Positions 43,421 through 52,389 of a DNA stretch of 64,000 nt are shown here, piece after piece (positions within the stretch are counted from its first letter, which is position 1; each line of letters opens with the position of its first letter). A program made the position numbers and the translations under genes. The notes beneath the pieces were generated by a model, which had not been told where the DNA came from, made no database searches, and saw nothing but the letters and a program-made list of their open reading frames with translations. Origin of the DNA: Deferribacteres bacterium (GTDB taxonomy: Bacteria > Zhuqueibacterota > Zhuqueibacteria > Zhuqueibacterales > Geothermadaptataceae); NCBI GenBank assembly GCA_020633675.1, contig JACKDE010000002.1, forward strand, positions 930,001 to 994,000, written 5' to 3'.

Positions 43421-44617
43421 TCAATGAGAATGCGTTTTTATTGTGGAAATTTTGTCATAAACGCTCAGCCATTGCCGACGTTCACGTTCAATTGTCATTT
43501 TTGCAGCAGCAGCTTTGGCATTCCTGCCCAGGCGAGTCCGCAATTGTGCATCTTCGGTCAATTCGAGCAAGGCTTCTGCGATTTCTGTCGCCGAGCCTGC
43601 TTTTACCAGCAGACCATGTACACGATGCTGGATGATTTCCGGAATAGCACCACTGTTCGAGGCCACGATCGCTTTGCCCATCGCCATCGCTTCGAGCATC
43701 GAAAGTGGACAACCTTCTGAAAAGAGCGATGGAAAGACAGCAATATCAAGCAGTTGCAAGTAATCGGCGATGTCCGTATGTGCCACCCTGCCTGTCACGA
43801 CTGTTCTGCCTTGCAAACCATACTTTTCAAACAATACTTCATGAGCTTGCCGGTCAGCCTCTTTAAAATAGTCGCCGATCAAAAGCAGGGTGAATGGCAT
43901 CGCATCCTTTGGGGCCAACGTCTCGAGTGCTTTGCACAGGTAAACCAACCCTTTTTTGTAGCGAAAAAGACCGATGCTGCCGATGATCAGCCCGCCGAGT
44001 TTGATGGACGGCCTGGCTTTAGGCTTTAATGCCAAAACATCTATCCCATTCAAGATGGTTGATGACTTATGCGCAATTGGCGTGATGGTGCGGTCAGCAA
44101 AGTCGATCAAGCTGGTTGCGACCGAAGTGATGGCGTCTGCATTTCGCAGCGCCGTTTGGATGAATGGCAATCTCAGCGGATCAAAGGCGTATTTGCCCAC
44201 ATCATTACCACGAATGGATGTGATCACTTTCACACCATGCAACTTGCCAACCATTGCGGCGATGAAGCCTGCGGGGTAGAGAAAAAAACCGAGCAATACT
44301 TCGTAGCCGTGCTTTTGCTGCAAATGATTCAAAACATCGAACATTTCCCGGTGGTAACGGGTCAAATTCTCCGGCTCAGCAGCGCTGTTGTTCGTACCTG
44401 TGCCAGGACTGAATACCTTTGCGCGATGTACATGCACGCTGCTCTCGTGTGTGCTGACAATGCATTCGTCAAGCGGCAGAGCCGTGTCGTGCTTTTGTAA
44501 AAGCAGCACGTGCGTTTCGATCCCGCTTTCGGCCAGCAATTTGGCAACGCGAAAAGCTGAATGACCAAGCCCGCCAATTTGGGGCGGGTATTGGCTGGTA
44601 ATGAGGCAAGTTTTCAT
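43421..44617 (-). CDS. Glycosyltransferase family 4 (GT-B)
   Basis: A 398-residue GT4 protein. It starts MKTCLITSQYPPQIGGLGHSA (donor-side Rossmann entry), has the second-domain entry GLIIGSIGLFRYKKGL, and the C-terminal EX7E-type region LFSEGCPLSMLEAMAMGKAIVASNSGAIPE. Such enzymes transfer a sugar from a nucleotide-sugar with retention of configuration at the inner membrane face. Donor and acceptor are unknown. It lies 80 bp after the other GT4 gene on the same strand, so they probably share an operon. Confidence 0.92.
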   Translation of the reverse strand: MKTCLITSQYPPQIGGLGHSAFRVAKLLAESGIETHVLLLQKHDTALPLDECIVSTHESSVHVHRAKVFSPGTGTNNSAAEPENLTRYHREMFDVLNHLQQKHGYEVLLGFFLYPAGFIAAMVGKLHGVKVITSIRGNDVGKYAFDPLRLPFIQTALRNADAITSVATSLIDFADRTITPIAHKSSTILNGIDVLALKPKARPSIKLGGLIIGSIGLFRYKKGLVYLCKALETLAPKDAMPFTLLLIGDYFKEADRQAHEVLFEKYGLQGRTVVTGRVAHTDIADYLQLLDIAVFPSLFSEGCPLSMLEAMAMGKAIVASNSGAIPEIIQHRVHGLLVKAGSATEIAEALLELTEDAQLRTRLGRNAKAAAAKMTIERERRQWLSVYDKISTIKTHSH

Positions 44618-44697
44618 GGCTGTATTGCGTTTTTCGATTTAAAATAATTGAAACCACCAACTGAGATTCGGAAACTATTCTCGCCAGCCAATCCGGC

Positions 44698-46029
44698 TTA
44701 CTCGTGCGCAGCCATCAGGTAGCTGACAATTTGCACAACCTGCCGGGCATTGTGATCCCAGGTATGCCCCGCCAAAATCCATTCGCGAGCCCGCTGCCCC
44801 AATTTTTTGCGGCTATTCGCATCTTCAACAAGCTGAGTGACGACGCGCAGCAGATCGTCCACATCGCCTGGAGCAAAGAGTTTGCCTGTTTCACCCTCTT
44901 TGATGATTTCCTGAACCTGGCCGATTTGGGCCGCAACAACTGGTTTGGCCATCGCCATGTATTCAAATATTTTTAGTGGTGAAAAATAAAACTGCTCCAT
45001 TGGCGCAAAAGGCGCAAGGGCAATATCCATCGCAGCGAGGTAACGGGGAACATCGCAATGGTGTACATTGCCCGTGAAAGTCACCGTCTCGGCAAGGCCA
45101 TTTTTCACTGCGTTGGCTTGCAGCAATTCGCGCATCGGGCCATCACCAACAATCAGCAAGTGTGTATGCGGATGCGATGCATGGAGTCGTGCAAAGGCGA
45201 GTAGCAAAGATTCCAGGCCGTGCCAAGGCTTGAGACTGCCGATAAATCCGATCACGCATTTTTGCTCGAGCGAGAGTCGAGAGCGCACCTCAGCGCCATC
45301 AATCTGAGCACAAAAGCGCTCCGGATCGACGGCATTGGGCAGCACCGCGACGCGTTCCGCAGGCGCATTGCAGGATAAGGCAAATTCTTTTAGTGCGTTT
45401 GAAACTGCCAGCACCCGATCCGTTGAACACAAGATTTCGCGCTCGGTTGTGCGTGCCAATTCCCGCATCTCGAGGCCGCGCCAGCGTTGCTGTTCATCGG
45501 CCAAAGGTGCATTGATTTCCAGAATATGGGGTATTTTTAGCTCGCGCGCGATGCGTATGCCTGCCATGCCAAATAGCGCATAGCGTTCATAAATAAAATC
45601 GATGGTGTGCCGGCGAAAAAATGCCAGCGCTGATTCAAAGAGAGTGAGATTGTAAAGCTGGTTGCGCAGCTCCGGTTTTACCCGCGACTTTTTGCCCCGC
45701 AGATGGTCCCATTTATCCAACTCTGCGAGCATCCTGGCACGCAATGCTGCCTGCGGAACCTGCAAAAAAAACAGACCGCCAGTGTTGTCCTGTCGACCTT
45801 GAGGGTATTCGAATAATTTGAAAAATGGCGCCGGAATGGATGCGAGCTCATTCAAGCCTTTTTTGAGGGCAAATGCCTCACCCTTGCCGATATGCATGGC
45901 AGGGGAGACGATGAACACCTCGTGGCCGAGGCGCCGGAACGCGTTTACCATTTCGCGTACATGCGTCGAAGCGCCCTTATGGCCAAAGATGGGCACCCCA
46001 AAGTCTGCACTAATATAGCCGATTTTCAT
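44698..46029 (-). CDS. Glycosyltransferase family 4 (GT-B)
   Basis: A 443-residue GT4 protein. The N terminus IGYISADFGVPIFGHKGASTHVREM is the acceptor-domain start of the capsule/EPS GT4 group. Donor-domain marks are VIGFIGSLKPWHGLESLLLAF, LLIVGDGPMRELL and FSPLKIFEYMAMAKPVVAAQIGQVQEII with the paired Glu residues. It follows cysC after a 48-bp gap on the same strand. A role in building a sulfated or phosphorylated surface glycan is inferred from its neighbours. Confidence 0.92.
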   Translation of the reverse strand: MKIGYISADFGVPIFGHKGASTHVREMVNAFRRLGHEVFIVSPAMHIGKGEAFALKKGLNELASIPAPFFKLFEYPQGRQDNTGGLFFLQVPQAALRARMLAELDKWDHLRGKKSRVKPELRNQLYNLTLFESALAFFRRHTIDFIYERYALFGMAGIRIARELKIPHILEINAPLADEQQRWRGLEMRELARTTEREILCSTDRVLAVSNALKEFALSCNAPAERVAVLPNAVDPERFCAQIDGAEVRSRLSLEQKCVIGFIGSLKPWHGLESLLLAFARLHASHPHTHLLIVGDGPMRELLQANAVKNGLAETVTFTGNVHHCDVPRYLAAMDIALAPFAPMEQFYFSPLKIFEYMAMAKPVVAAQIGQVQEIIKEGETGKLFAPGDVDDLLRVVTQLVEDANSRKKLGQRAREWILAGHTWDHNARQVVQIVSYLMAAHE

Positions 46030-46077
46030 GCGGATTTTTGCTTTAAGCCTGCAGGATGCGGCTGTTTGGCGGAATCA

Positions 46078-46680
46078 CTACTCAACCGCAATCTTGTTCT
46101 GTTCCCGGAGGGTATCACCATTGGTTGCAGCCTTGTTGTCATCGTCGACAAGATAGCCCGTTGTCAGCAGATAGGTGATGATTTTTTTTGCGCTTTCTTG
46201 AGGTGTCTCGACCTCGGTTTTGCAGACAACCTCTGGGTTCTCAGGCGCTTCGTACGGATCACTTACGCCGGTGAATTCTTTAATTTCGCCAGCCAGCGCC
46301 TTTTTGTAGAGGCCTTTGACATCACGCTCGATGCAGGCATCCAGCGAGGCATCGACGAAAACTTCGACGAAATTGTTGATCAATGTGCGGTTTTCTTCGC
46401 GGATGTTTTTGTAAGGAGAAATGGCAGCGGAGATGACAATGGCATCGTTGCGGGTCAACAGGTGGCAGACAAAGCCGATTCGCCGGATATTGGTATCGCG
46501 GTCTTCCTTGGAAAAGCCCAGGCCTTTGCTCAGATTGGTGCGCACAATGTCACCATCCAATATTTCCACACGATGGGTATATTCTTTCAACATCGGAACA
46601 AGGTGTTCGGATATGGTTGATTTTCCTGCGCCGGAGAGGCCCGTCAACCAAATGGTACAGCCTTTTGTGGCTCTTTTCAT
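46078..46680 (-). CDS. cysC: Adenylylsulfate (APS) kinase
   Basis: A 200-residue APS kinase. The ATG at 46680 has AAAGGAAA ahead of it, so it is preferred to the in-frame ATG 46728. The P-loop is GLSGAGKST; DGDIVRTNLSKGLGFSKEDRDTNIRR and ISAAISPYKNIREENR are the substrate loops with the transient phospho-Ser. It makes PAPS from APS and ATP. The ATP sulfurylase gene is next to it (90 bp), with no PAPS reductase, which points to PAPS made for sulfation rather than for cysteine synthesis. Confidence 0.94.
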   Translation of the reverse strand: MKRATKGCTIWLTGLSGAGKSTISEHLVPMLKEYTHRVEILDGDIVRTNLSKGLGFSKEDRDTNIRRIGFVCHLLTRNDAIVISAAISPYKNIREENRTLINNFVEVFVDASLDACIERDVKGLYKKALAGEIKEFTGVSDPYEAPENPEVVCKTEVETPQESAKKIITYLLTTGYLVDDDNKAATNGDTLREQNKIAVE

Positions 46681-46770
46681 CGATTCGTTTCCTTTCGGGG
46701 ATAGAAAGATTTTCCCTTTGAAGGGCATGCTTTAAAATTTGAAGAAAACATTGAGTGATCTGCAGACAAA

Positions 46771-47952
46771 TCAGCTATTTGCAGTGATCCCCTGGATCAG
46801 CACCTGCGCCACTTCTGGCCGCGTAAATTGTGCCGGGGGGGCTTCGCCTCGTGAAAGCATTTCGCGCACCTGCGTGCCGGACAAAAACATGTGCTCGGAT
46901 TTATCGTGCGGGCAAGTTTTGCTGGTAATCACCGTATCGCATTTTTTGCAATAGAAGGAGTGCTCGAAAAACAGCGGGGTGATGCCGAGCTCGTCGAGTT
47001 GGAACTGCAAAAAGATCTGCTGTGCATCGTAGGTGCCGTAGTATTTGCCGACACCGGCATGATCACGGCCGACAATAAAATGCGTGCAGCCATAATTTTT
47101 GCGGCAGATAGCATGGAAAATGGCCTCGCGCGGTCCGGCATAACGCATTGCAGCAGGAAAAACGCTCAGCAATACCCGGTCTTGCGGATAATAGTCCTTC
47201 AGCAGGCGCTGATAGCTTTCCATGCGCACTTCGGCAGAAATGTCATCAGATTTGGTCTCACCCACCAATGGATGCAGCAGCAGCCCGTCGACGATTTCCA
47301 TCGCGCATTTTTGGATGTACTCATGCGCACGATGGATCGGATTGCGCGTTTGGAAGCCGACAACGGTCCTCCAGCCGCGCTCCTTGAATATTGCCCGCGT
47401 GCCTTCCGGATCGCGACGATGCTCGGGAAATGTGGCGCCAGCCGGGTGGTCGATCAGCCATATTTCGCCGCCCAGGTACACCTCGCCTTGACGTAGCAGC
47501 CTCGCTACGCCAGGGTGCGCCTCATCGGTGGTTCGATAGACCTGCCGGGCTTCCTGCAACTTGTCGTACTCGAATTTATCATCAACGCGCATGATTCCGA
47601 GAAGATGACTGGCTTTTTGTTCGTTCTGCGAAGGCGCTTCAACCAGCGCAACCTGCTCGCCTGCTTTGATCGAGCTGGCAAGCTCTTTTGCAACCGGCAG
47701 TGCGACGGGCAACGACCATATTTGACCGTTTTTCAACCTCATGTTGCTAATGACGCTCTGATAATCATCGCGACCCATGAAGCCCTTCAGTGGACTCATC
47801 GCGCCATTCGCGATCATTTCCAGGTCGGATATGCCGACATCGGTCAGGGCAATTTTTTTGAAATCCTTCGCGCGTGCCCTGGCCGCTTCGCGTTCTTCGC
47901 CCTGCAAAATTCGGTTAACCAGTTTGCCACCGTGGGGGATACTTTCGAACAT
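46771..47952 (-). CDS. sat: Sulfate adenylyltransferase (ATP sulfurylase)
   Basis: A 393-residue homo-oligomeric ATP sulfurylase of the Sat (not CysDN) type. Active-site motifs are VGFQTRNPIHRAHEYIQK (HxxH-like ATP loop) and VGRDHAGVGKYYG. The C-terminal third has a zinc-ribbon-like CKKCDTVITSKTC followed by SGTQVREMLSRGEAPP. It makes APS from sulfate and ATP. AAGGAA stands 8 bp before the ATG. Upstream of cysC on the same strand, so the pair forms a PAPS-producing unit. Confidence 0.94.
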   Translation of the reverse strand: MFESIPHGGKLVNRILQGEEREAARARAKDFKKIALTDVGISDLEMIANGAMSPLKGFMGRDDYQSVISNMRLKNGQIWSLPVALPVAKELASSIKAGEQVALVEAPSQNEQKASHLLGIMRVDDKFEYDKLQEARQVYRTTDEAHPGVARLLRQGEVYLGGEIWLIDHPAGATFPEHRRDPEGTRAIFKERGWRTVVGFQTRNPIHRAHEYIQKCAMEIVDGLLLHPLVGETKSDDISAEVRMESYQRLLKDYYPQDRVLLSVFPAAMRYAGPREAIFHAICRKNYGCTHFIVGRDHAGVGKYYGTYDAQQIFLQFQLDELGITPLFFEHSFYCKKCDTVITSKTCPHDKSEHMFLSGTQVREMLSRGEAPPAQFTRPEVAQVLIQGITANS

Positions 47953-48139
47953 AGCAGAATTCCTTAAATATGCTGTCTGAAATGGATGAAATTGAACAAT
48001 AAATGTTTAAGAAGGAAGCCGGAAAATTTCATGGGGAGGTGGGTTGAAGTATGAAGTTTTTTAGGCAGAATTGGTGGTTTTTTGCCATTTGTGTTGCTTC
48101 TTTTCAAATCAGAAAAGTTGGTTTGTATAGGAACAGTGT

Positions 48140-48907
48140 TTATTTGCACAACTCTTCTGGATGCCATTGATAACAATGTAGTTGACAGAGGGGACCCTGC
48201 ACAGCAAGCGCGCCGATATATTCTGTGCCAGCGCTAAATGCGTGCATAGACCACTGCTGCGCCTGGCTGGCGTCGGGACGTGTGCTGAGCAAAGCTGCTT
48301 GCTCACCCGGCAAAAACGACACATCGAAATTGCGCAGCGGGTGTGTAAGGCCTTCGCCAATCGCTTTGATGAAAGCTTCTTTGCGCGTCCAGCAATTGAA
48401 GAAGGCTTCATTCTTTTGCGATTCTGACACTTGCGAGAATTGTGCTTTTTCTTGTTCGGAAAAAAAGCGCCGGGCAAGTCGCCCGGGATCTGTAAGCGGA
48501 CGTTTTATAAACTCGACATCGACACCGAGCTGGCGCTGCAGTGCCACCGCCAGCACAGCCATTTCCCTGGAATGCGATAGGTTGAAGGTGACCTCAGACG
48601 GATTTTGGCTGTCAACGATTTTGGGCTTGCCATGCTGCTGATATTCGAATCGGACCTCCTTCGCGCCGATGCGCAGATAGTGCGCCAGTATTGTCCGCAG
48701 CATGGCTCTGGCAACCAAAAATCGCCGTCGGTGAGGCGCAAATCGAAAGCGCTTGGCACGCTGTACTTCATCGTTTGAAAGCAGCAACTTTGCATGCTGG
48801 AGAGTGTTTTCCGGCTGCAGCAGCTCTGCCCGAAACAGGACCACATCTCCAAGTTCAGGCAAAACAAAAGCTTGCCTCGCATCACTCCATTTCTGTAGAG
48901 CAGTCAT
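48140..48907 (-). CDS. 4'-phosphopantetheinyl transferase (Sfp-like)
   Basis: A 255-residue Sfp-type transferase from ATG 48907 (an in-frame TTG at 48946 is less likely). Both family motifs are intact: LGVDVEFI (G-V/I-D-x-E metal site) and CWTRKEAFIKAIGEG (W-x3-KEA-x2-K). It moves phosphopantetheine from CoA to a carrier protein in the cytosol. Sfp-type enzymes usually serve secondary-metabolite or lipid synthases, not the housekeeping ACP; no carrier or synthase gene is present in the window. It sits between sat and the second phosphotransferase gene. Confidence 0.9.
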   Translation of the reverse strand: MTALQKWSDARQAFVLPELGDVVLFRAELLQPENTLQHAKLLLSNDEVQRAKRFRFAPHRRRFLVARAMLRTILAHYLRIGAKEVRFEYQQHGKPKIVDSQNPSEVTFNLSHSREMAVLAVALQRQLGVDVEFIKRPLTDPGRLARRFFSEQEKAQFSQVSESQKNEAFFNCWTRKEAFIKAIGEGLTHPLRNFDVSFLPGEQAALLSTRPDASQAQQWSMHAFSAGTEYIGALAVQGPLCQLHCYQWHPEELCK

Positions 48908-49367
48908 TGTTGTTGTCGTTTCATTATTGCATGTATCGAATCGCAATTGATCCGGAAGTCTACACTGATGATGCCAATTTTGTGGAAATCCGGCTCATTG
49001 CTGTACTCATTCGGTCTGTATAATGCCTTTGCCGCCTGAATGCAAGCGAAAACGTTTGAGCCGGGATGCGCTTTCAAAATACTTCCGGCCAAATCGACTA
49101 TTATCGTATTTTTCAAATGTCATGTCCGATGCATGTTTCTCGCTTTCTGAGAATTCCGGCTGAACATAAAGCTACCGTTGGCTTCTCGTGATTGGTATTT
49201 TTCGCGAGCAGCCAATAGCGCTTTGCATGTTGAAACGAGATGAAAATTTGATCAGATAAATTGTTTTTGAGAATCGCTGCAATATATATGAGACATGCTT
49301 TTAGGTAAGGCGAACAGCGCGCAAGCATAAAGGTTCCTCGGTATGAAACCGCAGTCGGCCAAGTAAG
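48908..49367. other. Noncoding gap between the PPTase and phosphotransferase genes
   Basis: 460 bp without a convincing gene. Short minus-strand frames exist, one with its stop overlapping the PPTase ATG (ATGA), but they lack RBS and family features. No promoter or terminator was recognised with confidence. Confidence 0.45.
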
Positions 49368-50771
49368 TTATTTTCCAGCGAAAGTCAGGCGTCGCACCGG
49401 GCGTCGGGATGGCACTTTTTTATGCTGCAGGATATTCATCCATTGTGTTTGGATTTCCAACGCGCGATCAAAATTTCCAATGGCCTTGCGATCGAATCTC
49501 TTGTAGCTGTTGTACATTTTTCCCAACAAAAACGACGCTGCATACCACGCCATGCGTTTGCGATTTAACTCCCAGGGCACCAGCCGAAAATAGCTCTCCT
49601 GAAAAGCACTTGCGGCTCGTGACAGCATTTGCCGCGAGTAGCCATGCGTCAGTTCCATGAATTGTAGAGATGTGATAAGCTCAACCACATCGTACAGGGG
49701 GTCACCGCATGATGTGGAGTCGAAATCCAACAATGCGACTTCGTTCCCACTTGCGATAAATTGCTCCAACCGAAGGGCGCCATGGATTGTAACAGTTGGA
49801 ATATACTGCAGCCGCAATGATTGCTGGACTTGCAGCAAACAGTCGAGCACGTTTTCCATATGATCGCGGTGCTGTGGCAGCAACCAGCCAAGCATTTTGG
49901 CATCTTCAATTGCATTACGACTCACTGTTATAAAGTTAAATTTGTCCGGCAAATCTTTTACCGCGGTGGTATGCATGCGCGCCACCAACTCGCCGATATG
50001 GGCGAAAAGCACTTCCCAGTTGGCATACTCCAGCATACTGACCAAAGGCTGGCCGGGCCATTCCTCCTGCCAATATGTATTGGCCTGATCGATAAAAAGA
50101 ATCGGGCGCGGTATGTTGAGCATCTCATCGAACTGCTGGTGCATTTGGTTGAGGGTACGGTAGTGTGACAAGGCGTGGCCATCGTGGTAGGTTTTGCTGT
50201 AAAATCTCAGATTTTCGATAGCACCAGCCTGATTTCGCAGCTGTACATGAATGCGCAGTACGCAGCGCCTGCCGGGCAGATACTTGACCGGTGTGACGCT
50301 CGCATCAATACAGCGCCAGCTTAAATTATAGCCGAATTTGCTGAGGTTTTCGCTGACAAAACTGCAGATAAATCCAGGGTTGGCAGCAATGCGCAGACTG
50401 GGCATTGCCGGGTCATTTGGGAATGTCCAGATCACTAAATCCCATTCTTCCCACAACTGTACCGCAGGCCAGAATCCATTTGCCAATTCGCCTGTTTGCT
50501 GTGCGCTCTCAAACTGACGAGTCGCTTGGCCGGGTTTGACCATTTTACCGATAAAGAATTGCTCAGAAGTCGTGCCGAATTGGCCGTTCATGTTGATGCG
50601 AAAAAGAACACGACATCTTTTGCCTTTCCGGTGGTGAATACGCTCTATGGTGCAACGGTTTGGCATCAGTCTGTGCGATGAAAGATGATCTGCCAGCTTG
50701 AATTTAAATTGCTGCAACAGCAGCTCAGGATTGAGCAGTTTTTCGAGATGAGGTAGTTTGGCGTCGATCAC
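49368..50771 (-). CDS. APH-fold phosphotransferase-like protein, catalytic Asp replaced (HGA)
   Basis: A 467-residue protein. The C-terminal kinase-like part has VTIHGALRLEQF (H330-G-A332) and VALLDFDSTSCGDPLYDV (D349-F-D351). The Asp of the Brenner motif HGD is replaced by Ala, so normal phosphotransfer is not expected, although the metal-binding DxD remains. The N-terminal half seems to hold two related N-lobe units (TIERIHHRKGKRCRVLFRI near 41-59 and VTPVKYLPGRRCVLRIHV near 159-176), which is larger than usual. It could bind a ligand or regulate its paralogue. It lies 78 bp after the DUF5666-like gene on the same strand. Confidence 0.78.
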   Translation of the reverse strand: MIDAKLPHLEKLLNPELLLQQFKFKLADHLSSHRLMPNRCTIERIHHRKGKRCRVLFRINMNGQFGTTSEQFFIGKMVKPGQATRQFESAQQTGELANGFWPAVQLWEEWDLVIWTFPNDPAMPSLRIAANPGFICSFVSENLSKFGYNLSWRCIDASVTPVKYLPGRRCVLRIHVQLRNQAGAIENLRFYSKTYHDGHALSHYRTLNQMHQQFDEMLNIPRPILFIDQANTYWQEEWPGQPLVSMLEYANWEVLFAHIGELVARMHTTAVKDLPDKFNFITVSRNAIEDAKMLGWLLPQHRDHMENVLDCLLQVQQSLRLQYIPTVTIHGALRLEQFIASGNEVALLDFDSTSCGDPLYDVVELITSLQFMELTHGYSRQMLSRAASAFQESYFRLVPWELNRKRMAWYAASFLLGKMYNSYKRFDRKAIGNFDRALEIQTQWMNILQHKKVPSRRPVRRLTFAGK

Positions 50772-50849
50772 GATGTTTTCCTGTACTTCAATTCAAATGT
50801 TGTTTCATCGATTAGGCGGCGAACAAGTTGCTGCCTAATCGATGAAATG

Positions 50850-51302
50850 CTAAAATCCTTCGATTTTGGTGTTTTCGCGCAAGGTCACTCTTACACCAAC
50901 TACCTCCAAAATTTTAGCATTCTGGTCCAATGCAGTGATGTAACCCTGCAATTCAGGGTAGTGAATGCCTTCTGGCTCCTGCAGCTTTAGCTTTTCCGGC
51001 TTGAAGCCGGCTTGCCTGCAATACCTGCCTTTCAGCTTGATAATTTCGCCGATCCGCAGGCTTGGCAGACCGATTTTTTGTGCTGCAATGCCTTGGACAG
51101 CAACTTCAGCATCCAATTGCAGCGAAATGTTCATCACAGTAACGGCGCGATTTTGCAGACAGAGGTCCTGAAGTTTGCCTTCAATAACCTCGTGTTGGCC
51201 TGCACGCCGGATTTTGACTTTGTGGGCAATAAAATCGCTGTTTTCAGCCATGCCCTTGATTTTGACCCACTGGCCTGTTTTTAAGGCGGCAAAGTTATTC
51301 AT
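50850..51302 (-). CDS. Small DUF5666-like OB-fold protein
   Basis: A 150-residue protein. GAGGAT lies 8 bp upstream of ATG 51302, which also avoids overlap with the preceding gene; the frame extends to 51326. It consists of short beta-rich repeats of the form WVKIKGMAENSDFIAHKVKI and LQGYITALDQNAKILEVVGV, like DUF5666 domains. No signal peptide is seen, unlike most DUF5666 proteins. It lies between two phosphotransferase-like genes and may be a partner of them; function unknown. Confidence 0.65.
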   Translation of the reverse strand: MNNFAALKTGQWVKIKGMAENSDFIAHKVKIRRAGQHEVIEGKLQDLCLQNRAVTVMNISLQLDAEVAVQGIAAQKIGLPSLRIGEIIKLKGRYCRQAGFKPEKLKLQEPEGIHYPELQGYITALDQNAKILEVVGVRVTLRENTKIEGF

Positions 51303-51312
51303 CAACAAATCC

Positions 51313-52350
51313 TCAATAAACTTCATTGGTGTTGAGCTGATTCACGCAAGCAACACCCTGCTCAATCATCTTATTCATTTTGTTTTGCCAACCAGCCTGT
51401 TGCAGGCGCAGGCATTTGCACGCTCGGCGGATATGTGTTATCGCTTCGTACACGGGCGCGCGCGAGGCAATTCCCGGCCCCATCATCGCAGCGTACTCGC
51501 TTAGAAAAGCCGCAATCCAATCGTGCCATTCCGGGTGGCGGCTCGCTTTACTTTTCAGAAAAACCAACAGATTGCCAAGGTCTGCTGCCGGATCGGCAAC
51601 GCAAACTGCATCGAAATCGAGTAACCATGCCCGGTCATGATCGATGTGAACCTGGCCGAGATGGAAATCACCGTGGATCGTGGCAAATTGCATGTGCCGA
51701 TTCTGCGCTTCAAACGCTCTGGCATTTTCAATAATAAATTCGATTTTCGCTGCCACTTCCGGGCAGGCCCGGCACAAATCCGGGTAACGCGGATGGCAAC
51801 GCTGCAACAAATCGTCGATCGCAAAGGGTTCGGTGCATACCGCCGGTGCTCGATGCAAGGTGGCGATTACATGAGCCAACAAGCGTATCGTTTTTGCATT
51901 TGAAGCATTTTGCTGCAATACGGTTTTGGCTGGTTCGCCCGGAATTTCCTGCTGTAGCAAAAGACAGAGGTCCGGCAAAAAAGCAATCGGTTCCGGCATG
52001 CTCACGGCAGAATCTGTGGAGCCGAACAGGCCACTTCGCCACAGCTTCTGCATGTGCTGAAAAACACCTTCGCCAACGCCAGCCTTGTAGACCTTGCCAA
52101 TCAGCCGCCAATCGCTATTTATGGCATGCCTGTGGTCAAGCAGATCGACAATATAGCGAATGACACAGCGCTGACTCCTGCGACGCAAAACTTCGAGCCG
52201 CACGCCAGCGCAAGACCAGTTCGGCCCGAATCGTCTCAACGCCAAATTGGAAAAAACGGCACGCATAGCCTGTTCATTTAGCGCAGTTGCGAGCGTAAAA
52301 AGCGTGCCGTGTTGCGCTGTGAGTCCGAATTTTTCTGTTAGCGACTCCAT
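51313..52350 (-). CDS. APH-fold phosphotransferase, catalytic motif intact (HGD)
   Basis: A 345-residue kinase-like protein. The Brenner motif is intact at ATIHGDFHLGQV (H226-G-D228), and the metal motif is LLDFDAVCVADPAADLGN (D245-F-D247). The usual Asn after the HGD is Gln here. The N-lobe strand LRRRSQRCVIRYIVDL matches the two degenerate paralogues nearby. Of the three, only this one is expected to phosphorylate a small hydroxyl substrate, perhaps a sugar or lipid-linked glycan. Its stop is 10 bp from the start of the DUF5666-like gene. Confidence 0.82.
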   Translation of the reverse strand: MESLTEKFGLTAQHGTLFTLATALNEQAMRAVFSNLALRRFGPNWSCAGVRLEVLRRRSQRCVIRYIVDLLDHRHAINSDWRLIGKVYKAGVGEGVFQHMQKLWRSGLFGSTDSAVSMPEPIAFLPDLCLLLQQEIPGEPAKTVLQQNASNAKTIRLLAHVIATLHRAPAVCTEPFAIDDLLQRCHPRYPDLCRACPEVAAKIEFIIENARAFEAQNRHMQFATIHGDFHLGQVHIDHDRAWLLDFDAVCVADPAADLGNLLVFLKSKASRHPEWHDWIAAFLSEYAAMMGPGIASRAPVYEAITHIRRACKCLRLQQAGWQNKMNKMIEQGVACVNQLNTNEVY

Positions 52351-52389
52351 ATCAGCTTACCACTGCCCACGCGAATAATGTCGATGCGA

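Noticed and set aside
48904..49116. 70-codon minus-strand frame whose stop overlaps the PPTase ATG (ATGA)
   Set aside because: It starts at TTG without an RBS, matches no family I know, and the overlap can arise by chance.
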